This document shows positions 1 to 5,287 of a stretch of DNA of 7,090 bases, one piece after another. Under the pieces are notes generated by a model. It ran no database searches and was not told the DNA's origin. It was given only the letters and a program-made list of their open reading frames with translations. How positions within the stretch are numbered: the stretch's first letter is position 1; each line of letters starts with the position of its first letter. The stretch lies in contig CAZHRJ010000147.1 in assembly GCA_964534765.1 (NCBI GenBank), positions 1 through 7,090 of the forward strand, given 5' to 3'. This DNA is from CAZHRJ01 sp964534765. GTDB lineage: Bacteria > Lindowbacteria > 2-12-FULL-62-27. Position numbers and translations under genes: made by a program.

Positions 1-327
1 TATCCGGACGGGTCTTTCACCCGCAACTTTGACACAGCTCATAGGACGCACCATGCCCCCAGTCTACAGCCCCTCCCCTCGTTCGTCAATCCAGACCAGG
101 GACGGGCCTGTGCCGGCGATTGCCACATTCTCAGGGATGGCAATGATTTGCCAGCCTGGTCTGGACACCACATATATATATGGAGAGGCGATATGATAAA
201 TTTATCTCATTATCTATGTTGTTTTTTACAACAGGTAGTGGTTACTTTTGCTCTAGTATATATGTTTTTTCACAGTTTGTTAGAATTTACACACAGACGC
301 CTATTTCTTTATTCTCATAATATGTAA
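1..327 (+). other. Open frame entering from the left edge, origin unknown
   Basis: Frame 1 is open from the first base to a TAA at 325-327 (108 codons) with no start codon before an ATG at 193. The first 55 codons lie in GC-rich DNA and begin YPDGSFTRNFDTAHRTHH; the rest runs through AT-rich DNA and gives a hydrophobic, low-complexity translation. This could be the 3' end of a gene or mobile-element remnant lying mostly outside the window, or chance. I recognise no family. The frame runs straight through a nested inverted repeat (90-165), which argues somewhat against coding. There is no ribosome binding site I would trust before ATG 193. Confidence 0.15.
90..165. repeat. Nested inverted repeat (two-tier stem-loop)
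   Basis: A perfect 11-bp outer inverted repeat, TCCAGACCAGG (90-100) and CCTGGTCTGGA (155-165), encloses a perfect 7-bp inner one, ATTGCCA (119-125) and TGGCAAT (138-144). The inner loop is 12 nt. The two tiers are separated by 18 nt on the left and 10 nt on the right, giving a rod with one asymmetric internal loop. It ends just where the sequence becomes AT-rich. It could be an RNA structure, a transposon-end hairpin or an extragenic palindromic repeat. No T-run follows, so it does not look like an intrinsic terminator. Confidence 0.5.
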
Positions 328-394
328 CTAATTACATATAAATATGTCGACCTGTATTTACTAGAGCGATAATTGCAATATAATTAGAATAGTT
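166..394. other. AT-rich gene-free island with short palindromes
   Basis: This stretch is far richer in A and T than the rest of the window and has no supported gene. It holds the 12-bp palindrome GATAAATTTATC (195-206), a 6-bp hairpin TGTTGT/ACAACA with a five-T loop (217-233), and an 8-bp inverted repeat ATATGTAA/TTACATAT with a CTAA loop (320-339). The last one has the geometry of a small operator and lies upstream of the small gene at 473. The island may be the regulatory region of that gene, or DNA of different origin. Confidence 0.5.
379..384 (+). promoter_or_regulatory. Possible -10 box for the small gene at 473
   Basis: An exact TATAAT lies in the AT-rich island, 88 nt before the chosen start codon. 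At a 17-nt spacing the -35 position reads ATTTAC (356-361), which is poor. In DNA this AT-rich a chance match is easy, so it is only a candidate. Confidence 0.25.
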
Positions 395-454
395 ATGGAA
401 AATTACCAACTTTACAAACTTGACGAACGAATACGGATAGTTCATGAGTCACGT

Positions 455-467
455 AGAAAGGAGGAGG
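455..467 (+). promoter_or_regulatory. Strong ribosome binding site that fixes the start at 473
   Basis: AGAAAGGAGGAGG lies here, and its AAGGAGG core (458-464) ends 8 nt before ATG 473. It matches the anti-Shine-Dalgarno sequence almost perfectly. The in-frame upstream ATG at 395 has no comparable site, so this decides the start of the small gene. Confidence 0.75.
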
Positions 468-472
468 CTGTC

Positions 473-670
473 ATGTTTTCCCTTCGCGGTAGGGAGACTT
501 TTTACCTGCACGAAGTCAGCCCAGGGATGGTACTGGCGGAGCCGGTTCTGGATCGTACGGGCAATCGGCTTTTGAATTCGGATGTGACGTTGGACGATTC
601 GAAAATCGAGAAGCTGAGAAGCCGTGGAATATCTAAAGTGCGGGTGATACGCGAAGCAATCTCAGGATAG
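473..670 (+). CDS. Small stand-alone HD-GYP-associated N-terminal-type domain protein
   Basis: This encodes a 65-residue soluble protein. Its core, about residues 10-60, reads FYLHEVSPGMVLAEPVLD, then a Gly-Asn turn with LL, then IEKLRSRGISKVRVI. That pattern (hydrophobic, PGMVLAEPV, D..GN.LL, then a helix ending in a Gly-Ile turn and a Val-rich strand) is the short module commonly seen at the N-terminus of HD-GYP c-di-GMP phosphodiesterases and related signalling proteins. Here it stops at TAG 668-670 with no catalytic HD domain after it. I chose ATG 473 over the longer frame from ATG 395 because of the strong ribosome binding site at 455-467, and because the 26 extra residues do not resemble the family. 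No neighbour explains its role. It could be a small adaptor or a remnant of a larger gene; the strong ribosome binding site favours a working gene. Function is inferred from motif memory only. Confidence 0.7.
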   Translation: MFSLRGRETFYLHEVSPGMVLAEPVLDRTGNRLLNSDVTLDDSKIEKLRSRGISKVRVIREAISG

Positions 671-791
671 TTTCACGAGTCGGAAGCGGTTAATCGCTCC
701 GTGCAGGCAGGCAATGCCGCCGCTGGAAGCTGAGATCGGTAGAGGAGGTTTTTTAAGCAGATTGTTTTGAACAATTGAATAAGTGGCGATT

Positions 792-1012
792 GGCCCAACA
801 CGAACTGAGATTTGGCCAGTACCCGCGTGCGCCTCCCCCCCTTGGCGCACGGTCAGATCTCAAACAGCAGGCTGGGCTGCCCACGATGCCGTGGATTGAT
901 GTGCGTATGGAGCGCAACCTTCACTTGGCTTTCCTGAAATCGCGCAGGGTTTCAGGAACCAGCTCAGTGACCGGTGAGTTCCCCGCCCACATCATCAACG
1001 GCATCGTTTTTT
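792..1012 (+). ncRNA. Candidate two-domain structured RNA of unknown family
   Basis: Hairpin domain A spans 792-878. It has an outer helix 792-797/873-878, a 12-pair helix 806-817/851-862, a 9-nt bulge, and a 7-bp helix GTGCGCC/GGCGCAC (827-833/844-850) with a C-rich 10-nt loop. Domain B spans 883-1007. It has a perfect 10-bp closing helix ACGATGCCGT/ACGGCATCGT (883-892/998-1007), a 7-bp helix TGATGTG/CACATCA (897-903/988-994), a roughly symmetrical bubble (904-916 and 976-987), short helices 917-919/973-975 and 921-925/966-970, and a perfect 9-bp end helix TTCCTGAAA/TTTCAGGAA (931-939/950-958). A run of six T starts at 1007. The two G-T pairs in domain A (812-856, 815-853) are allowed in a plus-strand RNA but would be A-C mismatches in a minus-strand one. 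A bubbled rod recalls 6S RNA, but domain B is short for that and I see no decisive 6S signature. No promoter was identified. It could instead be a fold-back mobile element. Confidence 0.4.
998..1012 (+). terminator. Possible intrinsic terminator arm of the RNA candidate
   Basis: The 3' strand of the perfect 10-bp closing helix (998-1007, pairing with 883-892) runs directly into six T (1007-1012). This is the layout of an intrinsic terminator, except that the hairpin spans 125 nt. The 883-892 arm can also form a small local hairpin, CCACG/CGTGG (881-894), which would compete with the long helix. Confidence 0.3.
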
Positions 1013-1027
1013 ATACAGGGATGTATA

Positions 1028-1275
1028 ATCCCCGTTAGCCCGATCAAAGGTCGAGTGTGAAAAAAAAATCAAACGATTCACCACAGAGCTCACGGAGACC
1101 GAGCACGGAGAACACTGAGGTTTTTTTTAAGGTTCGCTCATCCAAGGAATAACGAAGTTCTATCCTCTGTGCCCTCTGTGGCTAATCTCCGCGGCCTCCG
1201 TGTTAAAAATCAAATTTTCGCAGCTTCAAATGGTTGCCATGGATGGCAACCCCTCAGGCACCCGCTAACGGGGAT
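1028..1275. repeat. Element bounded by perfect 12-bp inverted repeats
   Basis: ATCCCCGTTAGC (1028-1039) and its exact reverse complement GCTAACGGGGAT (1264-1275) bracket 224 bp of non-coding DNA. Inside are A-runs and T-runs, a direct repeat AAAAATCAAA (1064-1073 and 1205-1214), CACAGAG/CACGGAG repeats (1081-1204), and a hairpin with 9-nt arms GGTTGCCAT/ATGGCAACC (1232-1251). GGGATGT occurs just outside or overlapping both ends (1018-1024 and 1285-1291), but it is not a clean target duplication. The layout resembles a small non-autonomous mobile element. There is no transposase in the window. Confidence 0.5.
1081..1204. repeat. CACAGAG/CACGGAG degenerate inverted repeat
   Basis: The left arm (1081-1120) contains CCACAGAG, CACGGAGA, CACGGAGA and CACTGAGG at intervals of about 10-13 nt. 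The right arm (1164-1204) contains the complement-sense units CCTCTGTG, CCTCTGTGG and CCTCCGTGTT. CCACAGAG (1081-1088) pairs exactly with CTCTGTGG (1174-1181), and CACGGAG (1091-1097) with CTCCGTG (1196-1202). From memory, degenerate intergenic repeats of this CCACAGAGG-CACAGAG type occur in many unrelated environmental bacteria. They carry no gene, and their function is not known to me. Confidence 0.7.
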
Positions 1276-1300
1276 CTCAGATCGGGGATGTCTATCCGCG

Positions 1301-1747
1301 TCAGCCCGGCAGCAATGACGATACAATCTGCTGGACCAGTCTCCCGTCGCAACGGCCTTTGACTTTTGGCATCAGAATTCCCATCACCTTGCCCATGTCC
1401 TTCTTGGACGCGGCAGCCGACTGCGATATGGCTTCCAGCGCCAGTTGTTTGATCTCGGGTTCGCCCATCTGTTCCGGAACATACGCCTTCAGAATCTCCA
1501 TTTCCCGGGTTTCCTTGTTGACCAGATCCTGCCGGCCGCCGGTGGTGAACATCACCACGGCGTCCTGCCGCTTCTTGATCGATTTCTGGATGATCCCCAG
1601 CATCTCATCCTCGACCAACGCCGACCCTTTGTTGATCTGAGCATTCTTGAAATCCGCTTTGACCATCCGCAACGTGTCCATCCGCGTCTGATCTCGGGCC
1701 TTCATCGCCTGCTTCAATTCCTCGTCAATCCGTTCCGTCAGCGCCAT
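1301..1747 (-). CDS. yqeY: GatB/YqeY domain-containing protein
   Basis: This encodes a 148-residue soluble protein of the YqeY family, full length. The helical N-terminal part (1-90) starts ALTERIDEELKQAMKARDQ and continues through RMDTLRMVKADFKNAQI. The C-terminal part (95-148) carries the conserved GKVMGILMPKVKGR-DGRLVQQIV stretch that matches the tRNA-binding tail of GatB, the amidotransferase subunit that makes Gln-tRNA and Asn-tRNA. The free-standing protein is thought to act on or near tRNA, but its reaction is not established. A Cys stands where Ala is usual in the KGRADG motif. The start is supported by GGGAGG (1753-1758 in plus numbering), 5 nt before the ATG. It is divergent from the QueD-like gene, and downstream it faces the repeat element. 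No strong terminator is visible. Confidence 0.93.
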   Translation of the reverse strand: MALTERIDEELKQAMKARDQTRMDTLRMVKADFKNAQINKGSALVEDEMLGIIQKSIKKRQDAVVMFTTGGRQDLVNKETREMEILKAYVPEQMGEPEIKQLALEAISQSAAASKKDMGKVMGILMPKVKGRCDGRLVQQIVSSLLPG

Positions 1748-1893
1748 CGACGCCTCCCTTCCATCACCTGCCCATCACCCTACCAACGCCAGGCAGCGAC
1801 GCACAAGGGGCGGGCCGCGCTTGCCCCCGGAGCGGCGTCGAGCTACTCATGAGTGCCTGCCGCTGGCGGGCGCAAAAAGCGTGGAGGTGAGAG

Positions 1894-2301
1894 ATGTTCA
1901 AGGTGACGAAAGAAATTCATTTTTGCTACGGGCATCGGCTGATGAATTACGACGGCCTCTGCCGCCATCCGCATGGGCATAATGGCCGGGCGGAATTTGA
2001 AATCGCGTCGGACCGACTGGACGATCGGGGAATGGTGAGGGATTTTACGGAGATCAAGGAGGCGATGAAAGACTGGATTGACCGTGAGATCGACCACCGG
2101 ATGCTTCTGAGATCCGACGATCCGGCGGTGGAAGTTCTCCGGCGGCTCGGCGAGCCGGTTTTTGTGATGGATCAAAATCCGACCGCGGAAGCCATCGCCA
2201 AATTGCTCTTCGAAAAGGCCCATTCCCTCGGGTTCCCCGTCAGCCGGGTCAGCGTTTGGGAAACTCAGACTAGCTTTGCCAGTTACTCGGCTTCCTCTTG
2301 A
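1894..2301 (+). CDS. queD: QueD / 6-pyruvoyl-tetrahydropterin synthase family protein
   Basis: This encodes a 135-residue protein with the T-fold pterin synthase signature. The zinc ligands are H14 (FCYGHRL), H27 and H29 (HPHGHNG). C23, four residues before H27, sits where the catalytic Cys lies (C-x3-H-G-H). D67-H68 match the Asp-His of the catalytic relay, and the end has the family motif VWETQTSFASY with E123, which binds the pterin ring. In bacteria the usual job is conversion of dihydroneopterin triphosphate to 6-carboxytetrahydropterin, an early step to queuosine and other 7-deazaguanines. A true pyruvoyl-tetrahydropterin synthase role cannot be excluded, and no queC, queE or folE lies nearby. 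The start is fixed by GGAGGTGA (1883-1890). The 3' end overlaps the convergent glycosylase gene by 32 bp. Confidence 0.88.
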   Translation: MFKVTKEIHFCYGHRLMNYDGLCRHPHGHNGRAEFEIASDRLDDRGMVRDFTEIKEAMKDWIDREIDHRMLLRSDDPAVEVLRRLGEPVFVMDQNPTAEAIAKLLFEKAHSLGFPVSRVSVWETQTSFASYSASS

Positions 2302-3283
2302 ACAGATTCCGCCGCTTCCGCTCGGCCGTGAACAGATACTGCTGGGCGTATCCGGCCCATTTCCCGAATTTCGACCGGTAAAATCGCCCGATCCTGCGAT
2401 ATTCCTTCAAGCTTAGAGCGTCCGCGTCCTTCGCCCTTAGCCCTCGCAAAGACCGGCGGTAGAGTCGAATCGTCGAATTAAATACATGCACGTCCACCGG
2501 AACGGCCTCCGTATGACCCAGCGAAAACAAACTCACACAGTCCGCCACCTTGGGACCGGCGCCCACGCAGACGCTCACGATCTGCCGGCATGCGGTCTCA
2601 TAATCCGCGCGCGGAAACGTCAATCGATCAAAAAAATCGGGCTGATCCGACAGACGACGGAACGTCTTCAAAAAATGACGGGCCTGCGGCAGGCCGTACC
2701 GCAGTCCGCAGGATGCCAGCGTCGAGGCGCGGGCGCGGCCGAGCCGGTCCATCCCGGGCGGCAGACGGAACATCCCCCACTCCGTGGAAATGGCCCGACC
2801 GTACCGGCGGCTGACAGCGTTCAAAATTTGCGCGATTTTCGGAATGCGATTCTGCGGGGAAAATAGAAATGCCAGCAGACACTCCACCGGCTCGACTCGG
2901 ATCAACCGCAATCCCGGCAAAAGCCGCAGGGCCGCCGCCACATGCGGATCCTTCGAAATCTCCGCGGCGATCTCCACCAGTGATTCTTCCATGCGGAAAT
3001 ACCACCGGACAAACTCGGCCGGAGGCATCGGGGCCGGAACATGCGGATGATCGACGACGGGAACGGACATCTCGACCTCCAGTCGATCGTCCGCCGGCTG
3101 CCGAAGTCTGACCAGCGCGCCGTAGGTCGGCGCTGAAAACCAGCCGTCCACGGCCGGCTCGCCGTAGACGATCAGCCGTCCCTGGCGGCTGTAGCGTCCC
3201 CAGCCAAATGCGGCGCCGCAGGCCAGGGTGCCGGATAGATCAAACGGCTCGGAGAGCCGGAGCGTCCCGCGGTATATCTCCAC
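2270..3283 (-). CDS. ogg: OGG1-type 8-oxoguanine DNA glycosylase/AP lyase
   Basis: This encodes a 337-residue protein with the architecture of eukaryotic OGG1: an N-terminal OGG_N domain (about 1-105) and a helix-hairpin-helix HhH-GPD domain (about 110-320). The core GAGPKVADC (241-249) supplies catalytic K245, and PVDVH supplies D264, with the same 19-residue spacing as K249 and D268 in human OGG1. G23 (CGAAFGW), C249, Q314 and F318 (GYAQQYLF) align with the residues that recognise 8-oxoguanine. The two positions reading the opposite cytosine differ: K149 seems to replace R154, and the GYRAR segment is altered (RYGLPQAR, 195-202), so opposite-base choice may be relaxed. The start is GTG, without a clear ribosome binding site and 44 bp inside recO; no later start keeps the first strand, and translational coupling is likely. 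The C-terminus (321-337) is basic. It probably removes oxidised guanine and cuts the strand by beta-elimination. Confidence 0.9.
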   Translation of the reverse strand: MEIYRGTLRLSEPFDLSGTLACGAAFGWGRYSRQGRLIVYGEPAVDGWFSAPTYGALVRLRQPADDRLEVEMSVPVVDHPHVPAPMPPAEFVRWYFRMEESLVEIAAEISKDPHVAAALRLLPGLRLIRVEPVECLLAFLFSPQNRIPKIAQILNAVSRRYGRAISTEWGMFRLPPGMDRLGRARASTLASCGLRYGLPQARHFLKTFRRLSDQPDFFDRLTFPRADYETACRQIVSVCVGAGPKVADCVSLFSLGHTEAVPVDVHVFNSTIRLYRRSLRGLRAKDADALSLKEYRRIGRFYRSKFGKWAGYAQQYLFTAERKRRNLFKRKPSNWQS

Positions 3284-4001
3284 CGGTATGCCAGAGCAGA
3301 TATCGGTCGATCAGTCGTCGGAGTGCCGTTTCGCATGCCGGATCGATCGATATCCCGGCCCTGAGGCGCGGCGATAGAATCAGCCCCGACAACCCGTGCG
3401 ATGTCGCCAGATCCAGAATAACCACACTTCCAGCCACCGGAGAGCCACGTCGGCAGGCGGGACAAAAAATCCGGCCTTCCGAAAAGTCCAGCTCGTACGG
3501 CCCCTCGATCGATGGAATTTTCTTACAGGCGGCACAGGCGCCCACATCCATTTTCCAGCCGAGCATGGAAAAAGCCCGCAAATAGAATGACAGAATGAGA
3601 CTCTCCGTCCGGCCGCCGGCGAGAAGCGCCGCCAGGAGAGACTCAACCAGATCGTGGATTTCATATTCCGGAACGCCGGGCGGCAAATGCTGGGTCAAAA
3701 AGGCCGATACTTCCGCCAACCGGTTGAATCGATCATAGTCCCTGTATAACTCAAACCGTGACTTCACCACCTTCAAATCCTGCACCACCGGAAGCCTCCC
3801 GGGACGACTCTCGTAGAGCGTGAATATGGTCCGCGTGAACGGTTCCAGCCCTCCAACCAGCCGGCGGCGGCTCCGATAGGCGCCCTTGGCCACCACGGTC
3901 TGCAAACCACGGCTGACGGTCAGCACGTCCAGCATGGCGTCGCTCTCCCCGAATGCGCGCTTGCTGAGAACCGTCCCTTCGATCTTGAAAGCCTGCGACA
4001 T
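3240..4001 (-). CDS. recO: DNA repair protein RecO
   Basis: This encodes a 253-residue protein, normal length for RecO. The N-terminal OB-fold (about 5-80) opens with FKIEGTVLSKRAFGESDAML and contains VVAKGAYRSRRRLVGGLEPF, the usual basic DNA-binding region. A helical domain follows, then a zinc finger from C156-x2-C159 and C180-x2-C183. With RecR, RecO loads RecA onto SSB-coated single strands in the RecFOR gap-repair pathway and can anneal complementary strands. The ATG lies 4 nt after the stop of the CNNM-CBS gene, with only a weak AAAAGG before it, which suggests coupled translation. Its last 44 bp overlap the start of the glycosylase gene. RecO next to ybeY and pgpH is a common bacterial gene order, which strengthens the call. 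Confidence 0.95.
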   Translation of the reverse strand: MSQAFKIEGTVLSKRAFGESDAMLDVLTVSRGLQTVVAKGAYRSRRRLVGGLEPFTRTIFTLYESRPGRLPVVQDLKVVKSRFELYRDYDRFNRLAEVSAFLTQHLPPGVPEYEIHDLVESLLAALLAGGRTESLILSFYLRAFSMLGWKMDVGACAACKKIPSIEGPYELDFSEGRIFCPACRRGSPVAGSVVILDLATSHGLSGLILSPRLRAGISIDPACETALRRLIDRYLLWHTGGDIPRDAPALRAV

Positions 4002-4005
4002 GCCG

Positions 4006-5286
4006 CTACGCCTTTTGGATCTCCAGTTTTACTTTCGATATCCGCTTCTCGGACGATCCAACGACGGTGAATTTTAAATTCTGAATGGTAATCACACTGC
4101 CTTTGAGCGGGATGGACCCGACCTGCTCGATCAGAAACCCGCCGATGCTGTCCGCGTGACGGGCTTTGAGAGACGACAAAAATTTCTCATTGAATTCGGA
4201 AATCGGCAGGGCGGCGTCGATGACGTAGGACCCGTCGGTCAGATGCGCGATCTTGTCCAGTTCCGCATCGTCATATTCGTCCCGAATCTCTCCCACAATC
4301 TCCTCGATGATGTCCTCGATCGTGATGAGTCCCGCGATGCCGCCGTATTCATCGACCACGATCGCCATGTGCGTGCGCTGCCGCTTGAAATCCTGCAACA
4401 GCCGGTTCACTTTCTTGGCCGACGGCACAAACAACGGCGTCCTCAGGTGCTTGCGCAGATCCACTTCCTTGATGTCCGATTCCCAGAGACTCAGCAGATC
4501 CTTCACGTACAAAATCCCCAGAATATTGTCGAGGCGGTCCTCAAAGACGGGCAACCGCGTGTATCCCGATTCGATGGCGATCTTCAAAATCTCCAACAGT
4601 TTCGCGTTCACATCGATCGCCGCCATATCCACCCTGGGAATCATGATCTGCCGGACCAGCGTGTCGTCAAATTCGAATATACTGTGCAACATCTCCAGCT
4701 CATGCTTGTCAATCAGCCCCTCCCGGGACGATACCTGCATCAGATTCTTGATCTCCGCCTCCGTGATGATCGACGACTCCTTCCCCGGCCTGCCCCCCAT
4801 CAGCCGGATCAGGGGATTGGTGATGAAGGCGAAAAAGTGGTGGAGAAACTCGATGGTGACGGAGAGCCGGTACACGATTCCGATGACATGACCGGAAACG
4901 AATTCCGCGTGATTGCGCGCGTAGGTTTTGGGCGTAATCTCGCCGAAGACCAGGAGAATGAAGGTCATCAGGCCGCTCGAAATGCCAACCACGGTGCCGG
5001 CAGAATGGGGCATCTTCAGAATATCCTCCATGATCTGGATGGTCACGATGGTCGCGATCGATGAGGCCAGAATGTTCACCGTGTTGTTGCCGACCAGAAG
5101 GGTCACCAGATACCGCTCCGGCCGGTCCATCCAGAGTTGATAGAACTTCTTGCGGTCGGGCTTTTCGCGGTCTATGATCTCCTTGATCTTGAATTTTCCC
5201 AGCGACGTGATCGCTGTCTCGCTCGCCGAAAAAAAAGCAGAACAAATCACCAAGATCAACAGAAACCCCAGCTCCAGACCGATCAT
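4006..5286 (-). CDS. CNNM-CBS-CorC/HlyC family membrane protein
   Basis: This encodes 426 residues in three parts. The CNNM (DUF21) membrane domain (about 1-160) carries SASETAITS (20-28), GNNTVNILAS (66-75) and FGEITPKTYA (114-123), which form the ion path in the family. A CBS pair (about 213-334) follows, with IMIPR-VDM, GYTRLPVF and MAIVVDEYGG-AGLITIEDIIEEIVGEI. The C-terminal CorC_HlyC domain (about 345-424) includes DADSIGGF-like RHADSIGGFLIEQVG and an end beta region. Relatives (CorB, CorC, TlyC, MpfA) export or regulate Mg2+ and Co2+, with the CBS pair binding ATP-Mg; the old 'haemolysin' name is misleading. The start ATG follows the ybeY stop as TGA-G-ATG, so translation is almost certainly coupled. 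CorC-type genes often neighbour ybeY. The exact ion and direction of transport cannot be read from sequence. Confidence 0.93.
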   Translation of the reverse strand: MIGLELGFLLILVICSAFFSASETAITSLGKFKIKEIIDREKPDRKKFYQLWMDRPERYLVTLLVGNNTVNILASSIATIVTIQIMEDILKMPHSAGTVVGISSGLMTFILLVFGEITPKTYARNHAEFVSGHVIGIVYRLSVTIEFLHHFFAFITNPLIRLMGGRPGKESSIITEAEIKNLMQVSSREGLIDKHELEMLHSIFEFDDTLVRQIMIPRVDMAAIDVNAKLLEILKIAIESGYTRLPVFEDRLDNILGILYVKDLLSLWESDIKEVDLRKHLRTPLFVPSAKKVNRLLQDFKRQRTHMAIVVDEYGGIAGLITIEDIIEEIVGEIRDEYDDAELDKIAHLTDGSYVIDAALPISEFNEKFLSSLKARHADSIGGFLIEQVGSIPLKGSVITIQNLKFTVVGSSEKRISKVKLEIQKA

Positions 5287-5287
5287 C

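Larger units (their letters stand above)
671..1300. other. 630-bp gene-free region rich in hairpins and repeats
   Basis: I find no protein gene here that I would defend. From left to right it holds a purine-rich AGAGGAGG (741-748) not followed by a start codon; a 6-bp hairpin ATTGTT/AACAAT (761-775); a two-domain stem-loop block (792-1012); a 7-bp hairpin TTATACA/TGTATAA with loop GGGA (1011-1028); and an inverted-repeat-bounded element (1028-1275). A short palindrome GATCT-C-AGATC (1273-1283) lies 18 bp beyond the end of the YqeY gene. The density of perfect inverted repeats is much higher than in the coding part of the window. Confidence 0.6.

Noticed and set aside
395..472. Upstream extension of the small gene from ATG 395
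   Set aside because: There is no ribosome binding site before 395, the strong one is placed for ATG 473, and the extra residues lie outside the domain pattern.
662..850. 62-codon minus-strand frame
   Set aside because: Low-complexity translation without a family match. It overlaps a hairpin arm and the end of the small plus-strand gene.
775..1038. 87-codon plus-strand frame with a TTG start
   Set aside because: It has no spaced ribosome binding site (AGAGGAGG is 26 nt upstream), no recognisable family, and lies across the hairpin block.
1081..1204. CRISPR array
   Set aside because: The CACAGAG units are short, degenerate and in opposite orientation on the two sides. There are no regular spacers and no cas genes.
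1232..1283. Intrinsic terminator for the YqeY gene
   Set aside because: Hairpins exist (1232-1251 and the 1273-1283 palindrome), but neither is followed by a T-run in the minus-strand direction.
1..1300. tRNA, tmRNA, SRP RNA or RNase P RNA
   Set aside because: I looked for their conserved cores (TTCGAATC-type T arm, GGAAGCAGCC-like SRP tip, GAGGAAAGTCCGGGC of RNase P) and found none.
4156..5064. 302-codon plus-strand frame opposite the CNNM-CBS gene
   Set aside because: Its Asp-, His- and Arg-rich translation is typical of an antisense shadow of a GC-rich gene. The minus-strand gene has clear domains throughout.
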